Below are positions 1 through 7,213 of a stretch of DNA of 64,000 nt, piece by piece. Below the pieces are notes generated by a model that saw only the letters and a list, made by a program, of their open reading frames with translations, searched no databases and was not told the origin of the DNA. Source of the DNA: Micromonospora sp. RP3T (GTDB lineage: Bacteria > Actinomycetota > Actinomycetes > Mycobacteriales > Micromonosporaceae); contig NZ_PYPS01000034.1 in assembly GCF_003027925.1 (NCBI RefSeq), positions 23,351 to 87,350 of the forward strand, read 5' to 3'. Each line of letters starts with the position of its first letter. The first letter of the stretch is position 1. The position numbers and the translations under genes were made by a program.

Positions 1-1169
1 ACGACGGCGTACAGCGCGCCGAGCACCAGCCAGCCGACCCCGCCGCCACCCAGCACCAGCAGCGTCAGCAGGCCCCGGCCGAGCGCCTGGGCCAGCCCGG
101 CGAGCAGCCCGTCCGCCCCCTGGTAGGCGCCGATCGACCCGGGCGGGGCCAGGTCGTAGGCGAGCCCGGCGCCGGCCGCACCGTGCCACAGGTCGCCCAC
201 CGTCCACACCGCGGTCGCCGCCAGCAGCAGCGCCACCGCCGGGAACACCGGCCGGCCGGCGGTCACCGCGTAGACCGGGGTGGCGGCGGCCAGCACCAGC
301 CCGGCCCGGCGCAGTGTGCGGGCGGCCGGGACGGCGGAGTCCGCGCCCCGGCTCAGCCGCACCGCCAGCAGCACGGTGAGCGCCGTGTTGGTGAGCAGCA
401 CCGCCGACACCACCGGCGGTGGCGCCCCGGCGGGGCCGACCGTCCACAGCGGCACGACCAGCACCAGCACGGTCATGTGCGTGCCGAGCAACGCGGACGC
501 GCCGCTCACCGCCAGGAACCAGCCGTCCCGCAGCGGCCCACCGCGCCGCGACACGTCGGCCGGCTGTCGTGCGTCGGTCGGCTGTCGTGCGGCGGTCGGC
601 GGGTGCGGCGGCAACCGTAACAACAGCGCCGCCGAGAGCAGATAGGTGACCGCGTTGCCGACCACCAGCACCTGGTACGCCCGGTGGGTGTCCGCCGCCA
701 GCGCGATCCCGGCCAGCGCGGTGCCGACGCTGATGCCCAGGTTGGCCACCGCACGCAGGGTGGCGAACGCGTGCACCCGGCCGGTCGGGCCGCCGACCGC
801 GGCGACCAGCGCCGCCCGGACCGCCAGGTTGCCGGCCGCCAGCAGCGCCTCCGGCACCGCCACCGCCAGGAACGCCGGCAGCGAGTCGACGAGCAGGTAC
901 GCCGCCGCGACGAGCGCCTGACCCACCTGGAGCGCGGCGCGCAGCGTACGCGGGTCCCACCGGTCCGCCAGGCCGCCCAACGGCACGCTGGCGGTCAGCC
1001 CGACCAGGCCGGCGACGGTCAACCCGGCGCCCACCGAGGTGGCGGAGAGGCCGACGTCCCGGGTCAGGTACAACGCGCCGCCGGCCAGCCAGAGCCCGGT
1101 GCCGACGGTGTTGGCCAGGGTGGCGGACGCGAGCGTGCGCAGCGGGCCGGGCGGCGGGGCGAACCTCAT
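1..1169 (-). CDS. MFS transporter (C-terminus beyond left edge)
   Basis: Major facilitator superfamily permease of the cytoplasmic membrane; the substrate cannot be told from sequence. About 389 N-terminal residues are visible, a series of hydrophobic helices, with the loop 2-3 signature GGLADRWD at residues 65-72, a good match to MFS motif A. A hydrophilic central loop near residue 200 carries two near-identical 18-bp repeats (556-591) encoding ARQPTD and ARQPAD. The ATG at 1169 was chosen because it overlaps the stop of a short upstream reading frame as ATGA and fits the start of the first helix region. The gene is cut by the window edge, so the last helices are not seen. Confidence 0.85.
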   Translation of the reverse strand, partial: MRFAPPPGPLRTLASATLANTVGTGLWLAGGALYLTRDVGLSATSVGAGLTVAGLVGLTASVPLGGLADRWDPRTLRAALQVGQALVAAAYLLVDSLPAFLAVAVPEALLAAGNLAVRAALVAAVGGPTGRVHAFATLRAVANLGISVGTALAGIALAADTHRAYQVLVVGNAVTYLLSAALLLRLPPHPPTAARQPTDARQPADVSRRGGPLRDGWFLAVSGASALLGTHMTVLVLVVPLWTVGPAGAPPPVVSAVLLTNTALTVLLAVRLSRGADSAVPAARTLRRAGLVLAAATPVYAVTAGRPVFPAVALLLAATAVWTVGDLWHGAAGAGLAYDLAPPGSIGAYQGADGLLAGLAQALGRGLLTLLVLGGGGVGWLVLGALYAV

Positions 1170-1231
1170 CCGCGCCGGACGGGCGCGGTCGCGGCGACCT
1201 CGATGCGCACGACGCCCTCCTTGACGGTCAT
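1166..1231 (-). CDS. possible 21-codon leader peptide coupled to the MFS gene
   Basis: A short frame beginning at ATG 1231 (21 codons) ends in a TGA that overlaps the ATG of the transporter gene (ATGA, 1166-1169). Inside it a strong AAGGAGGG sits just ahead of an in-frame GTG at 1210, which would give a 14-residue peptide, so the ribosome site favours the GTG version. Seen: the overlap and the ribosome site. Inferred: translational coupling or a leader role. The alternative is that the transporter itself starts here after a frameshift or sequencing error. No function is assigned. Confidence 0.35.
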   Translation of the reverse strand: MTVKEGVVRIEVAATAPVRRG

Positions 1232-1360
1232 GACAGCGACGCTAGGGCCGGGCATGCCTGACGGATGCCCCGACCGGGGCGACACCGATCACATCGGACG
1301 GCACGGTCGAGGGCTCGAACGCTCGGGCGTGTCGTCGCTGGCCGGATGGTGGCGTCGCGA

Positions 1361-1404
1361 GCGATATGACAGCAGGTCATAAATATGACCGAGCGGTATA
1401 TCGC
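1361..1404. repeat. 44-bp imperfect palindrome, sibling of the 63.5-kb palindrome
   Basis: The ends gcgatat/atatcgc (7 bp) and the centre ggtcata/tatgacc pair perfectly while the middle of each arm has drifted. Length, end sequence and AT-rich centre (gtcataa) are the same as the 44-bp core of the perfect palindrome at 63542-63595, so the two look like members of one dispersed family. It lies just past the 3' end of the HAD phosphatase gene and upstream of the MFS gene. It could act as a terminator or protein-binding site; there is no T tract. Confidence 0.7.
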
Positions 1405-1468
1405 GTCCAGCCGCATGGTCTCGCTGACGCGTCACGCACCGTGACAACGGGTGGGCCCTTTCGGCCGG

Positions 1469-2071
1469 TCACCGAGTGGCCGCCCGCTCCCGGGGGTGCG
1501 GCACCCGGACCGACGCCATCCCCGCCGCCGTCGCGGCCGCCACGCCGAGATCGGTGTCCTCGAAGACGAGACAGCCGGACGGCTCGACGCCGAGCCGTCG
1601 CGCGGCCAGCAGGTAGCCCTCCGGGTCCGGCTTGGGCCGCGCGCAGTCCTCGGCGCAGATCAGCGTGTCGAACCGGTCGAGCAGGCCCAGCGTGGTCAAC
1701 GACGCGGTCACCGACTCCCGGGTGCTGCCGGAGACGACCGCGAACGGCACCCGCCCGTGCGCGTCCTCGATGTGTGCCAGCACCTCGGGCACGGCGCTCA
1801 CCCCGGGCAGCAGCCGCTGGAACAGCTCCTCCCGGCGGCGGGCCACCACCTCGACCGGCATGGCCAGCCCGTGCCGCCGGTTCAGGTCGACGACGATGTC
1901 GACGACCGGCCGGCCGCCCCAGGCGTAGAAGAGATCCTCCGGGAACTCGCAGCCCCACTCGGCCAGCGCCGCGCACCAGGCCCGGTGGTGCACCGGCATC
2001 GAGTCGACGATCGTGCCGTCGCAGTCGAACAGGTACGCGCGGAAGTCGCCGGCCGGCAGCGGAAGGGTCAC
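1469..2071 (-). CDS. HAD-superfamily phosphatase/phosphoglucomutase-like hydrolase
   Basis: A 200-residue haloacid dehalogenase-fold hydrolase, probably acting on a small phosphorylated sugar in the cytosol. It has the nucleophile motif FDCDGTIVDSMP near residue 15, the SGSTRES motif II region, the KPDP lysine motif, and the final acidic motif VFEDTDLGV. Layout and cap position resemble the beta-phosphoglucomutase subfamily. The start is GTG at 2071, directly before the first beta strand; longer upstream frames read into low-complexity arginine-rich sequence antisense to the neighbouring acetyltransferase. It diverges from the GNAT gene at 2133. The substrate is unknown. Confidence 0.88.
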   Translation of the reverse strand: MTLPLPAGDFRAYLFDCDGTIVDSMPVHHRAWCAALAEWGCEFPEDLFYAWGGRPVVDIVVDLNRRHGLAMPVEVVARRREELFQRLLPGVSAVPEVLAHIEDAHGRVPFAVVSGSTRESVTASLTTLGLLDRFDTLICAEDCARPKPDPEGYLLAARRLGVEPSGCLVFEDTDLGVAAATAAGMASVRVPHPRERAATR

Positions 2072-2132
2072 CGGTGCAGGGTACGCCGAAATCCGCTCGC
2101 CTCTTTCCCTCCGCTCTGCCAGGGTCGGCGCC

Positions 2133-2645
2133 GTGCCGAAGACCAGAACCGCCCGCGCCGACGAACTGACCCGGATCCAGCGCGTCGAGGTGGCCTCCGG
2201 GACCCCGTTCCGCGACCTCGGCATGCACGCGGTGGCCGACATGCCACCGTTGCCGCTGGCGGCGCTGGCCGCCGGGCAGCGCGCCGGCCGGCTGCGGGTG
2301 GCGGTCGACGCGGCCGACCGGCCGATCGCGTTCGCGCTCGTCGACCTCGTCGACGGAGCGGCCCACGTGCAGCAGCTCAGTGTCGACCCGGCGTACGCGC
2401 GGCGCGGCATCGGACGGGGCCTGCTCGACGAGGTGGCCGGGTGGGCGGCGGCCGAGGGGTGGCCGGCGTTGACGCTGACCACGTTCCGGTCGGTGCCGTG
2501 GAACGCGCCGTACTACGCGCGCTGCGGGTTCCGTGAGCTGACCGAGGCGGAGCTGACCCCGGGGCTGGCCGGGTTCCTGGCGGCCGAGGCGGCGCTCGGC
2601 TTCGACGCGACCGACCGGGTCGCGATGCGCCGGCCGGTCGACTGA
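2133..2645 (+). CDS. GNAT family N-acetyltransferase
   Basis: A 170-residue Gcn5-related acetyltransferase that moves the acetyl group of acetyl-CoA to an amine on an unknown acceptor. The acetyl-CoA binding motif A is clear in the middle: VQQLSVDPAYARRGIGRGL, with the Q/R-x-x-G-x-G/A pattern. The later NAPYYARCGF matches the motif B region, where the tyrosine often serves as general acid. The GTG at 2133 was picked because it gives the family's normal length. It is divergent from the HAD gene with 61 bp between starts. Confidence 0.85.
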   Translation: MPKTRTARADELTRIQRVEVASGTPFRDLGMHAVADMPPLPLAALAAGQRAGRLRVAVDAADRPIAFALVDLVDGAAHVQQLSVDPAYARRGIGRGLLDEVAGWAAAEGWPALTLTTFRSVPWNAPYYARCGFRELTEAELTPGLAGFLAAEAALGFDATDRVAMRRPVD

Positions 2646-2701
2646 ACCGCCAGGGTGGGTAATCGATCGCCCGGACCGCGCCGCCGTGCCACGATCGGCC
2701 G

Positions 2702-3232
2702 GTGACCCTCACCACCCCCGCCCTGCTGCGCTGGCAGTTCGAGCTGACCTGGTCGTTGGGTGAGCACCATCTCGACAGGCTGGACGCGGCGGACTTCCTC
2801 TGGGAGCCGGCCGCGCTCTGCTGGACGATGCACCGCGACGCGGACGACGCCTGGCGTCCCGACTGGGCCGACGTCGAGCCGGACCCGGTCCCGGTGCCCA
2901 CGATCGCGTGGCTCACGTGGCATCTCGGGTGGTGGTGGTCGGTCGCCGGGGACCACCTCGGCCGGCGGCCGGCCCGGCAGCGTGACGACGTGGTGTGGCC
3001 CGGGCCGGGGGAGGAGACCATCTCCTGGCTGCGTCGCCTACGGACGGAGTGGACGGACGGGCTCGGCTGTCTGACCGCCGCCGACTTGGCGCGTCCCGCC
3101 GCCTTCCCGTGGCCGGCGGACGCCGGGCTCACGGTGGCGCACCTCGTCGGCTGGGTCAACGCCGAACTCATGAAGAACGTGGCCGAGATCGGCCAACTCC
3201 GGTTGCTGCGCGCGGCCTCCGGGCGACCCTGA
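2702..3232 (+). CDS. DinB-like four-helix protein
   Basis: A 176-residue protein of the DinB/mycothiol-maleylpyruvate-isomerase-like fold, a four-helix bundle that usually binds a divalent metal through three histidines. Candidate metal ligands are the early HHL (GEHHLDRL), the central TWHLGWWW and the late VAHLVGW. The richness in tryptophan around the middle helix is typical. Members of the family are thiol-dependent transferases in mycothiol-making actinobacteria, but the reaction here is unknown. The GTG at 2702 starts the gene 56 bp after the acetyltransferase stop on the same strand, so the two may be cotranscribed. Confidence 0.8.
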   Translation: MTLTTPALLRWQFELTWSLGEHHLDRLDAADFLWEPAALCWTMHRDADDAWRPDWADVEPDPVPVPTIAWLTWHLGWWWSVAGDHLGRRPARQRDDVVWPGPGEETISWLRRLRTEWTDGLGCLTAADLARPAAFPWPADAGLTVAHLVGWVNAELMKNVAEIGQLRLLRAASGRP

Positions 3233-3243
3233 CCGATGGTGAC

Positions 3244-3564
3244 TCAGTGGGCGCCGCCGAGATTGAGCACCACCACGCCGGCGATGACCAGCCCGGCCCC
3301 GACGACCTTGGTCACGCTCAGCGGCTCGCCCAGGAACGCCGCGCCGACCGCCATGATGGCGGCGGTGCCGAGCCCGGACCAGATCGCGTACGCCACGCCG
3401 ACCGGGACGTCCCGCACCACGAGGGCGAGCAGCCCGAACGCCGCCAGGTAGCACGCCACCAGCCCGACCGTGGGCCAGAGCCGGGTGAAGCCGTCGCTCG
3501 CCTTGAGCAGGCTGGTGCCGATCACCTCGGCGGTGATCGCGAGGGCCAGGAGCAGGTACGCCAT
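3244..3564 (-). CDS. SMR-family multidrug/compound exporter
   Basis: A 106-residue small multidrug resistance protein, the usual length, with four membrane helices. Glu13 in ALAITAEVIG is the membrane-embedded glutamate that couples proton entry to export of cationic compounds or guanidinium (family knowledge). The segments LWPTVGLVACYLAAFGLL, GVAYAIWSGLGTA and VVGAGLVIAGVVVLNLG form helices 2 to 4. The ATG at 3564 gives a canonical N-terminus. It runs convergent to the DinB-like gene with only 11 bp between stops. Other SMR proteins often work in pairs, but no partner gene is adjacent here. Confidence 0.92.
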   Translation of the reverse strand: MAYLLLALAITAEVIGTSLLKASDGFTRLWPTVGLVACYLAAFGLLALVVRDVPVGVAYAIWSGLGTAAIMAVGAAFLGEPLSVTKVVGAGLVIAGVVVLNLGGAH

Positions 3565-3653
3565 CGGAGGACCGTACCCGCCGACGTCGCCGACCGGGCG
3601 GTGACGACGCCGGACGGGCGCCGCCACCGCCCGGTCGCGGGGACGGGAACGGG

Positions 3654-6263
3654 TCAGGAGACGGTGCAGGCCTTCCCGTTCAGGGTGATCAGGGTGGGAT
3701 CGGGGTTGGGGGCGCCGGCGGAGGTGCCGTTCAGGCCGAACGTGGTGGACGCGCCCGGTGCCAGCTTGGCGTTCCACGCCAGGTTCTTCGCGGTCACCGT
3801 GGCGCCGCTCTGGGCGACCTGCGCCGACCAGGCGTGGGTCACCTTCTGGTCGCCGGTGAAGGCCCAGCGCAGGCTCCATCCGTTCACCGCCGACGTGCCG
3901 GTGTTGCGCACCGTCACCTGGGTGGTGAAGCCGACCGGCCAGCTCCCGTGCGTGGAGTAGGTGACCGCGCAGGTGGGCGCCGGCACCGCCGCCGCGTCAC
4001 CCTGGTCGGCCAGGAACGACGCGAGCCAGGCCAGCGCCGAGTTCCAGTTGATCGCCACCTCGTTGGTCGAGTACGAGTTGATGTCGTCGACGTAGCACAA
4101 CATCGGCGCGCAGCCGGCGAGCAGGTTCGCCGCGTACGGGTCCTGGAGCCCGGCGTTCGGGCCGCCGGCGAGCGAACCGGCCGGCGGGGTCGGCAGGTCC
4201 GGGTTGAGCTGGTGGCCGAAGATCCGGCTGTGCTGGTTGTGGGCGTTCTGCTCGCCCCAACCGGTCACGTAGGACATGTTCAGCGCGTTGCGGCCGAACA
4301 GGTAGTCGGCGGCCTGCACCGCGCCGTCCCGGTACTTCGCGTTCCGGCTCAGGTCGAACGCGGTGGCCAGCACGATCGTGTTGTTCACGATGTTGCTGTT
4401 GCTGCCCCAGACGTACGCGTCGGCGGTGCCGGGCATCGGCAGCCCGTACGCCTGGTCGGCGATCGTGGCCAGGTAGCGGTCCGCGGCGGCGGTGATCGAC
4501 GCGCGGATCCGGGTCTTCTCCGCCGCCGGCAGCGTGTTCGGCACGGTGGCCAGGTCGAGCCGGCCCAGCGCGGCCACGCTCTGCCAGCCGAACGCACCGT
4601 TGGGGGTGAACACGTCGGCGGTGTGCAGCGGCGAGCCGGTGACGTCGGCGAGGTACGCCTTGTCGCCGGTGGTCAGCCACAGCTCGACCGCGGCCCAGTA
4701 GAACTCGTCGGTGACGTTGTTGTCCTCGTACGCGCCACCGCCGGTGCCGTCGCTGGCCGAGGCGTAGATCGCCGGGTGCGCCTTGGCCGCCGCGTACGCG
4801 GTCTTCGCGGCCGTGCCGCAGCGGGTCGCGTACGCGTCGTCGTACGGGGCGAACAGCCGCGCGCACTGGGCGGCGACGGCGGCCAGGTTGAGCGTGGCCG
4901 CGGTGGACGGCGGGTGCAGCTCGCGCACCTGCGGGTCGTCCTGCGGGGCGAGCGGGAGGCCGGTCCAGTTCTGGTCGTGGATCTTGTGGTGGACCATCCC
5001 CGCCAGCGGCTTGCCGGCCGGCACCTGCATGCGCAGCAGGAAGTCCAGCTCCCAGCGGGCCTCGTCGAGCACGTCCGGCACGTCGTTGCCGCGCTCGGGC
5101 ACCCGCAGCGTGGCGTCGCCGAGCGCCGCGCCGCCGTCGGCGGTCTCCGCGGTCTTGGTGCGCTCAAACGTGTTGAGCAGCTGGTAGGTGGCGATGCCGC
5201 CGTTGACCACGTACTTGCCGTGGTCGCCGGCGTCGTACCAGCCGCCGCGCACGTCGAGCTTGTAGTCGCAGACGCCGGGCTGGCAGGGCACGTCCGTGTC
5301 GCCCTTGTTGGGAGCGACGTCGAGGTGGCCGGCGGGGCGGGCGTACTCGTCGCCGATCAGGTCGCCGTCGATCGCGATGCCGCTGCGCTGGGCGTAGAAG
5401 AACTGGAGCGAGTCGGCGCGCAGCCGGTCGTAGAGCGTGCCGGAGATGTCGAACGGGTGGCTGGTCTCCCCGTCGACGGTCAGCGTGTAGCCGGTGCCGG
5501 GCGTGCGGTACGCGGAGAAGTCGACGGTCTGCACGTTCTGCGCCGACGCCTCGTCCACACCGCGCGGCGTGCTCTCGCCGCTGGCCACCACGGCCCCGGC
5601 GGCGGACTTCAGCTGCCAGGGCAGCGCCCCGGTGGCCTCGGTGACCACGGTGGCGTGCTTCGGGCCGCCGGGCAGGTAGCCGACCTGGTTGACCCGGACC
5701 CGGGGACCGGTGTCCGGCTCGTACGGCGGGGCCGCCTCGCCGCCGCGCAGCGACACGTTGTCGAGGCAGAACGTCTGCGCCTGCGCGCTGCCGCCGACCT
5801 GGAAGATGAGCTGCGCGCCGGCGTTGTCGGCCGGCGCGGTGAACGTGGTGGTGACGTGCTTCGCGGTGCCGGTGGCGGTGGCGTCCACGCTGGCGTACGT
5901 GGTGTACGGGGCGCTGCCGAGCTGGAGCACCGCCTTGAGCGCCGCCCCGGGGGTGGCGGAGACGTCGAAGGAGAGTTCGTACTCGGCGCCGGAGATCAGT
6001 GGCACCGCGTCCTGGCCGATGCCGGCGTCCCAGGGGTTGGCCGTGCCGGCGGCGACCGTGGTGCAGAGCCGGCCGTCGGTGACCGCCAGCTCACCGGTGC
6101 CGTAGGAGAACCAGGGGGAGACGCCGGCGCTGAAGTCGCCGTTGCGGAGTTGTTCGGGGGCGTCCGGTGGCACCTCGGCGAGGGCCGGGCCGGCGGTGAG
6201 GCCGGTGAGCGCCAGGGTGGCGGTCGCGGCGAACGCGACCAGCCGACGACGGGAACGGGTCAC
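3654..6263 (-). CDS. secreted glycoside hydrolase family 9 cellulase with CBM4/9 and CBM2
   Basis: An 869-residue extracellular beta-1,4-glucanase. A basic N-terminus and hydrophobic stretch ending GPALA form a Sec signal peptide (about residues 1-29). Next come a CBM4/9-like carbohydrate-binding domain (about 38-165, NGDFSAG...FCLDNVSL), an Ig-like N-terminal cellulase domain (about 180-265, RVNQVGYLP), and the GH9 catalytic barrel with WYDAGDHGKYV (nucleophilic water/base aspartates) and the NEVAINWNS glutamate acid. A C-terminal CBM2 cellulose-binding domain (about 765-869) starts CAVTY and ends KACTVS, with the two bracketing cysteines. The linker before CBM2 is unusually short. GTG 6263 fits the signal peptide. 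A perfect CebR-type box lies 51 bp upstream. Confidence 0.95.
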   Translation of the reverse strand: MTRSRRRLVAFAATATLALTGLTAGPALAEVPPDAPEQLRNGDFSAGVSPWFSYGTGELAVTDGRLCTTVAAGTANPWDAGIGQDAVPLISGAEYELSFDVSATPGAALKAVLQLGSAPYTTYASVDATATGTAKHVTTTFTAPADNAGAQLIFQVGGSAQAQTFCLDNVSLRGGEAAPPYEPDTGPRVRVNQVGYLPGGPKHATVVTEATGALPWQLKSAAGAVVASGESTPRGVDEASAQNVQTVDFSAYRTPGTGYTLTVDGETSHPFDISGTLYDRLRADSLQFFYAQRSGIAIDGDLIGDEYARPAGHLDVAPNKGDTDVPCQPGVCDYKLDVRGGWYDAGDHGKYVVNGGIATYQLLNTFERTKTAETADGGAALGDATLRVPERGNDVPDVLDEARWELDFLLRMQVPAGKPLAGMVHHKIHDQNWTGLPLAPQDDPQVRELHPPSTAATLNLAAVAAQCARLFAPYDDAYATRCGTAAKTAYAAAKAHPAIYASASDGTGGGAYEDNNVTDEFYWAAVELWLTTGDKAYLADVTGSPLHTADVFTPNGAFGWQSVAALGRLDLATVPNTLPAAEKTRIRASITAAADRYLATIADQAYGLPMPGTADAYVWGSNSNIVNNTIVLATAFDLSRNAKYRDGAVQAADYLFGRNALNMSYVTGWGEQNAHNQHSRIFGHQLNPDLPTPPAGSLAGGPNAGLQDPYAANLLAGCAPMLCYVDDINSYSTNEVAINWNSALAWLASFLADQGDAAAVPAPTCAVTYSTHGSWPVGFTTQVTVRNTGTSAVNGWSLRWAFTGDQKVTHAWSAQVAQSGATVTAKNLAWNAKLAPGASTTFGLNGTSAGAPNPDPTLITLNGKACTVS

Positions 6264-6313
6264 GGAGGGTTCCTTCCGTGCTTCTGGGGTGACGGTGGGG
6301 GAGCGACGGGAGC

Positions 6314-6327
6314 TGGGAGCGCTCCCA
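6314..6327. promoter_or_regulatory. CebR-type operator upstream of the cellulase gene
   Basis: The 14-bp perfect palindrome tgggagcgctccca is identical to the consensus bound by CebR, the LacI-family cellulose/cello-oligosaccharide repressor of Streptomyces and relatives (established knowledge). It lies 51 bp upstream of the GH9 start, where repressor binding would block transcription until cellobiose or cellotriose is present. It also sits about 155 bp from the divergent PP2C gene. No cebR gene is in the window. Confidence 0.85.
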
Positions 6328-6482
6328 ATATCAGGCCGATGTTTCCATCGCGTTCCGTCGCTGTCAATCGATCCGGTCCGATGGCGGGCGCGTGCCCACG
6401 CGCAGTGAGATTCACCGCGCCACGTACGATGGTGGTGATCTCCTAGAGACAACCGAGCCCTCGACCTGGCAGGCTGCGTCCC

Positions 6483-7208
6483 ATGACCCTGAAGCTTCGT
6501 TCCGTCGGAGCGAGCGACCGTGGGCTGATCCGCAGCGGCAACCAGGACGCCCAGCACGCGGGCCCCTGGCTGGTCGCGGTCGCCGACGGCATGGGCGGCA
6601 TGGCGGCCGGCGACCTGGCCAGCCGCATCGCGATCGACGCGATCGCCCCGCTGGACGTGGAGACCCCGGAGGACGCGCTGGTCGCCGCGCTCCAGGGCGC
6701 CATCGAGCGGGCCACCGCGGGCATCCGCGGAGCGGTCGAGGAGGACCCGGAACGCCAGGGCATGGGCACCACGCTGACCGCGCTGCTGTTCGCCCGCACC
6801 GGGAGCTGCCTGGCGCTGGCACACGTCGGCGACTCCCGGGCCTACCTGTTCCGCGACGGCGTGCTCAAGCAGGTCACCCGCGACGACACGTTCGTGCAGA
6901 TGCTGGTCGACCAGGGCCTGATCACCCCCGACCAGGCGAGCAGCCACCCCCGGCGCGCCGTGGTGACCCAGGCGTTGCAGGGCGACCAGGTCTCCCCGGC
7001 GTACGCCACCATGGTGCCCCGGGCCGGTGACCGCTGGCTGCTGTGCAGCGACGGCCTTTCCAACGTGGTCCGCGCCGACACGCTCACCGAGGTGCTCGGC
7101 GAGGGCCTGGACCGGGACGCCTGCGCGGCCCGGCTGATCGACCTCGCGCTGCGCGCCGGCGGGCCGGACAACATCACCGTGGTGATCGCCGACGTCGTCG
7201 AGGAGTGA
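6483..7208 (+). CDS. PP2C-family Ser/Thr protein phosphatase
   Basis: A 241-residue soluble PPM phosphatase that removes phosphate from serine or threonine of proteins using two metal ions. It has all core motifs: NQDAQH, VADGMGGMAAG, GMGTTLTALL, AHVGDSRAYLF, LLCSDGLSNVV and GGPDNITVVI. It resembles the catalytic half of PstP but has no membrane helix or extracellular part, and no Ser/Thr kinase or FHA gene stands next to it, so it is probably not the cell-division operon PstP. It is divergent from the cellulase gene; a role in cellulose use is not implied. The start ATG 6483 has only a weak ribosome site. Confidence 0.92.
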   Translation: MTLKLRSVGASDRGLIRSGNQDAQHAGPWLVAVADGMGGMAAGDLASRIAIDAIAPLDVETPEDALVAALQGAIERATAGIRGAVEEDPERQGMGTTLTALLFARTGSCLALAHVGDSRAYLFRDGVLKQVTRDDTFVQMLVDQGLITPDQASSHPRRAVVTQALQGDQVSPAYATMVPRAGDRWLLCSDGLSNVVRADTLTEVLGEGLDRDACAARLIDLALRAGGPDNITVVIADVVEE

Positions 7209-7213
7209 GCCCG

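Noticed and set aside
1240..1275. gcatgcctgacggatgc as an operator for the MFS gene
   Set aside because: It is an imperfect inverted repeat with no matching regulator gene nearby; too weak to annotate.
3834..6446. 870-codon open frame on the plus strand opposite the cellulase gene
   Set aside because: It is an antisense shadow of a GC-rich gene: arginine/valine/glycine-rich, no domain, while the minus strand gives a complete GH9 cellulase with signal peptide and binding domains.
6483..7208. PstP of the cell-division Ser/Thr kinase operon
   Set aside because: There is no transmembrane part and none of the usual neighbours (FHA proteins, RodA, PBP, PknA/B).
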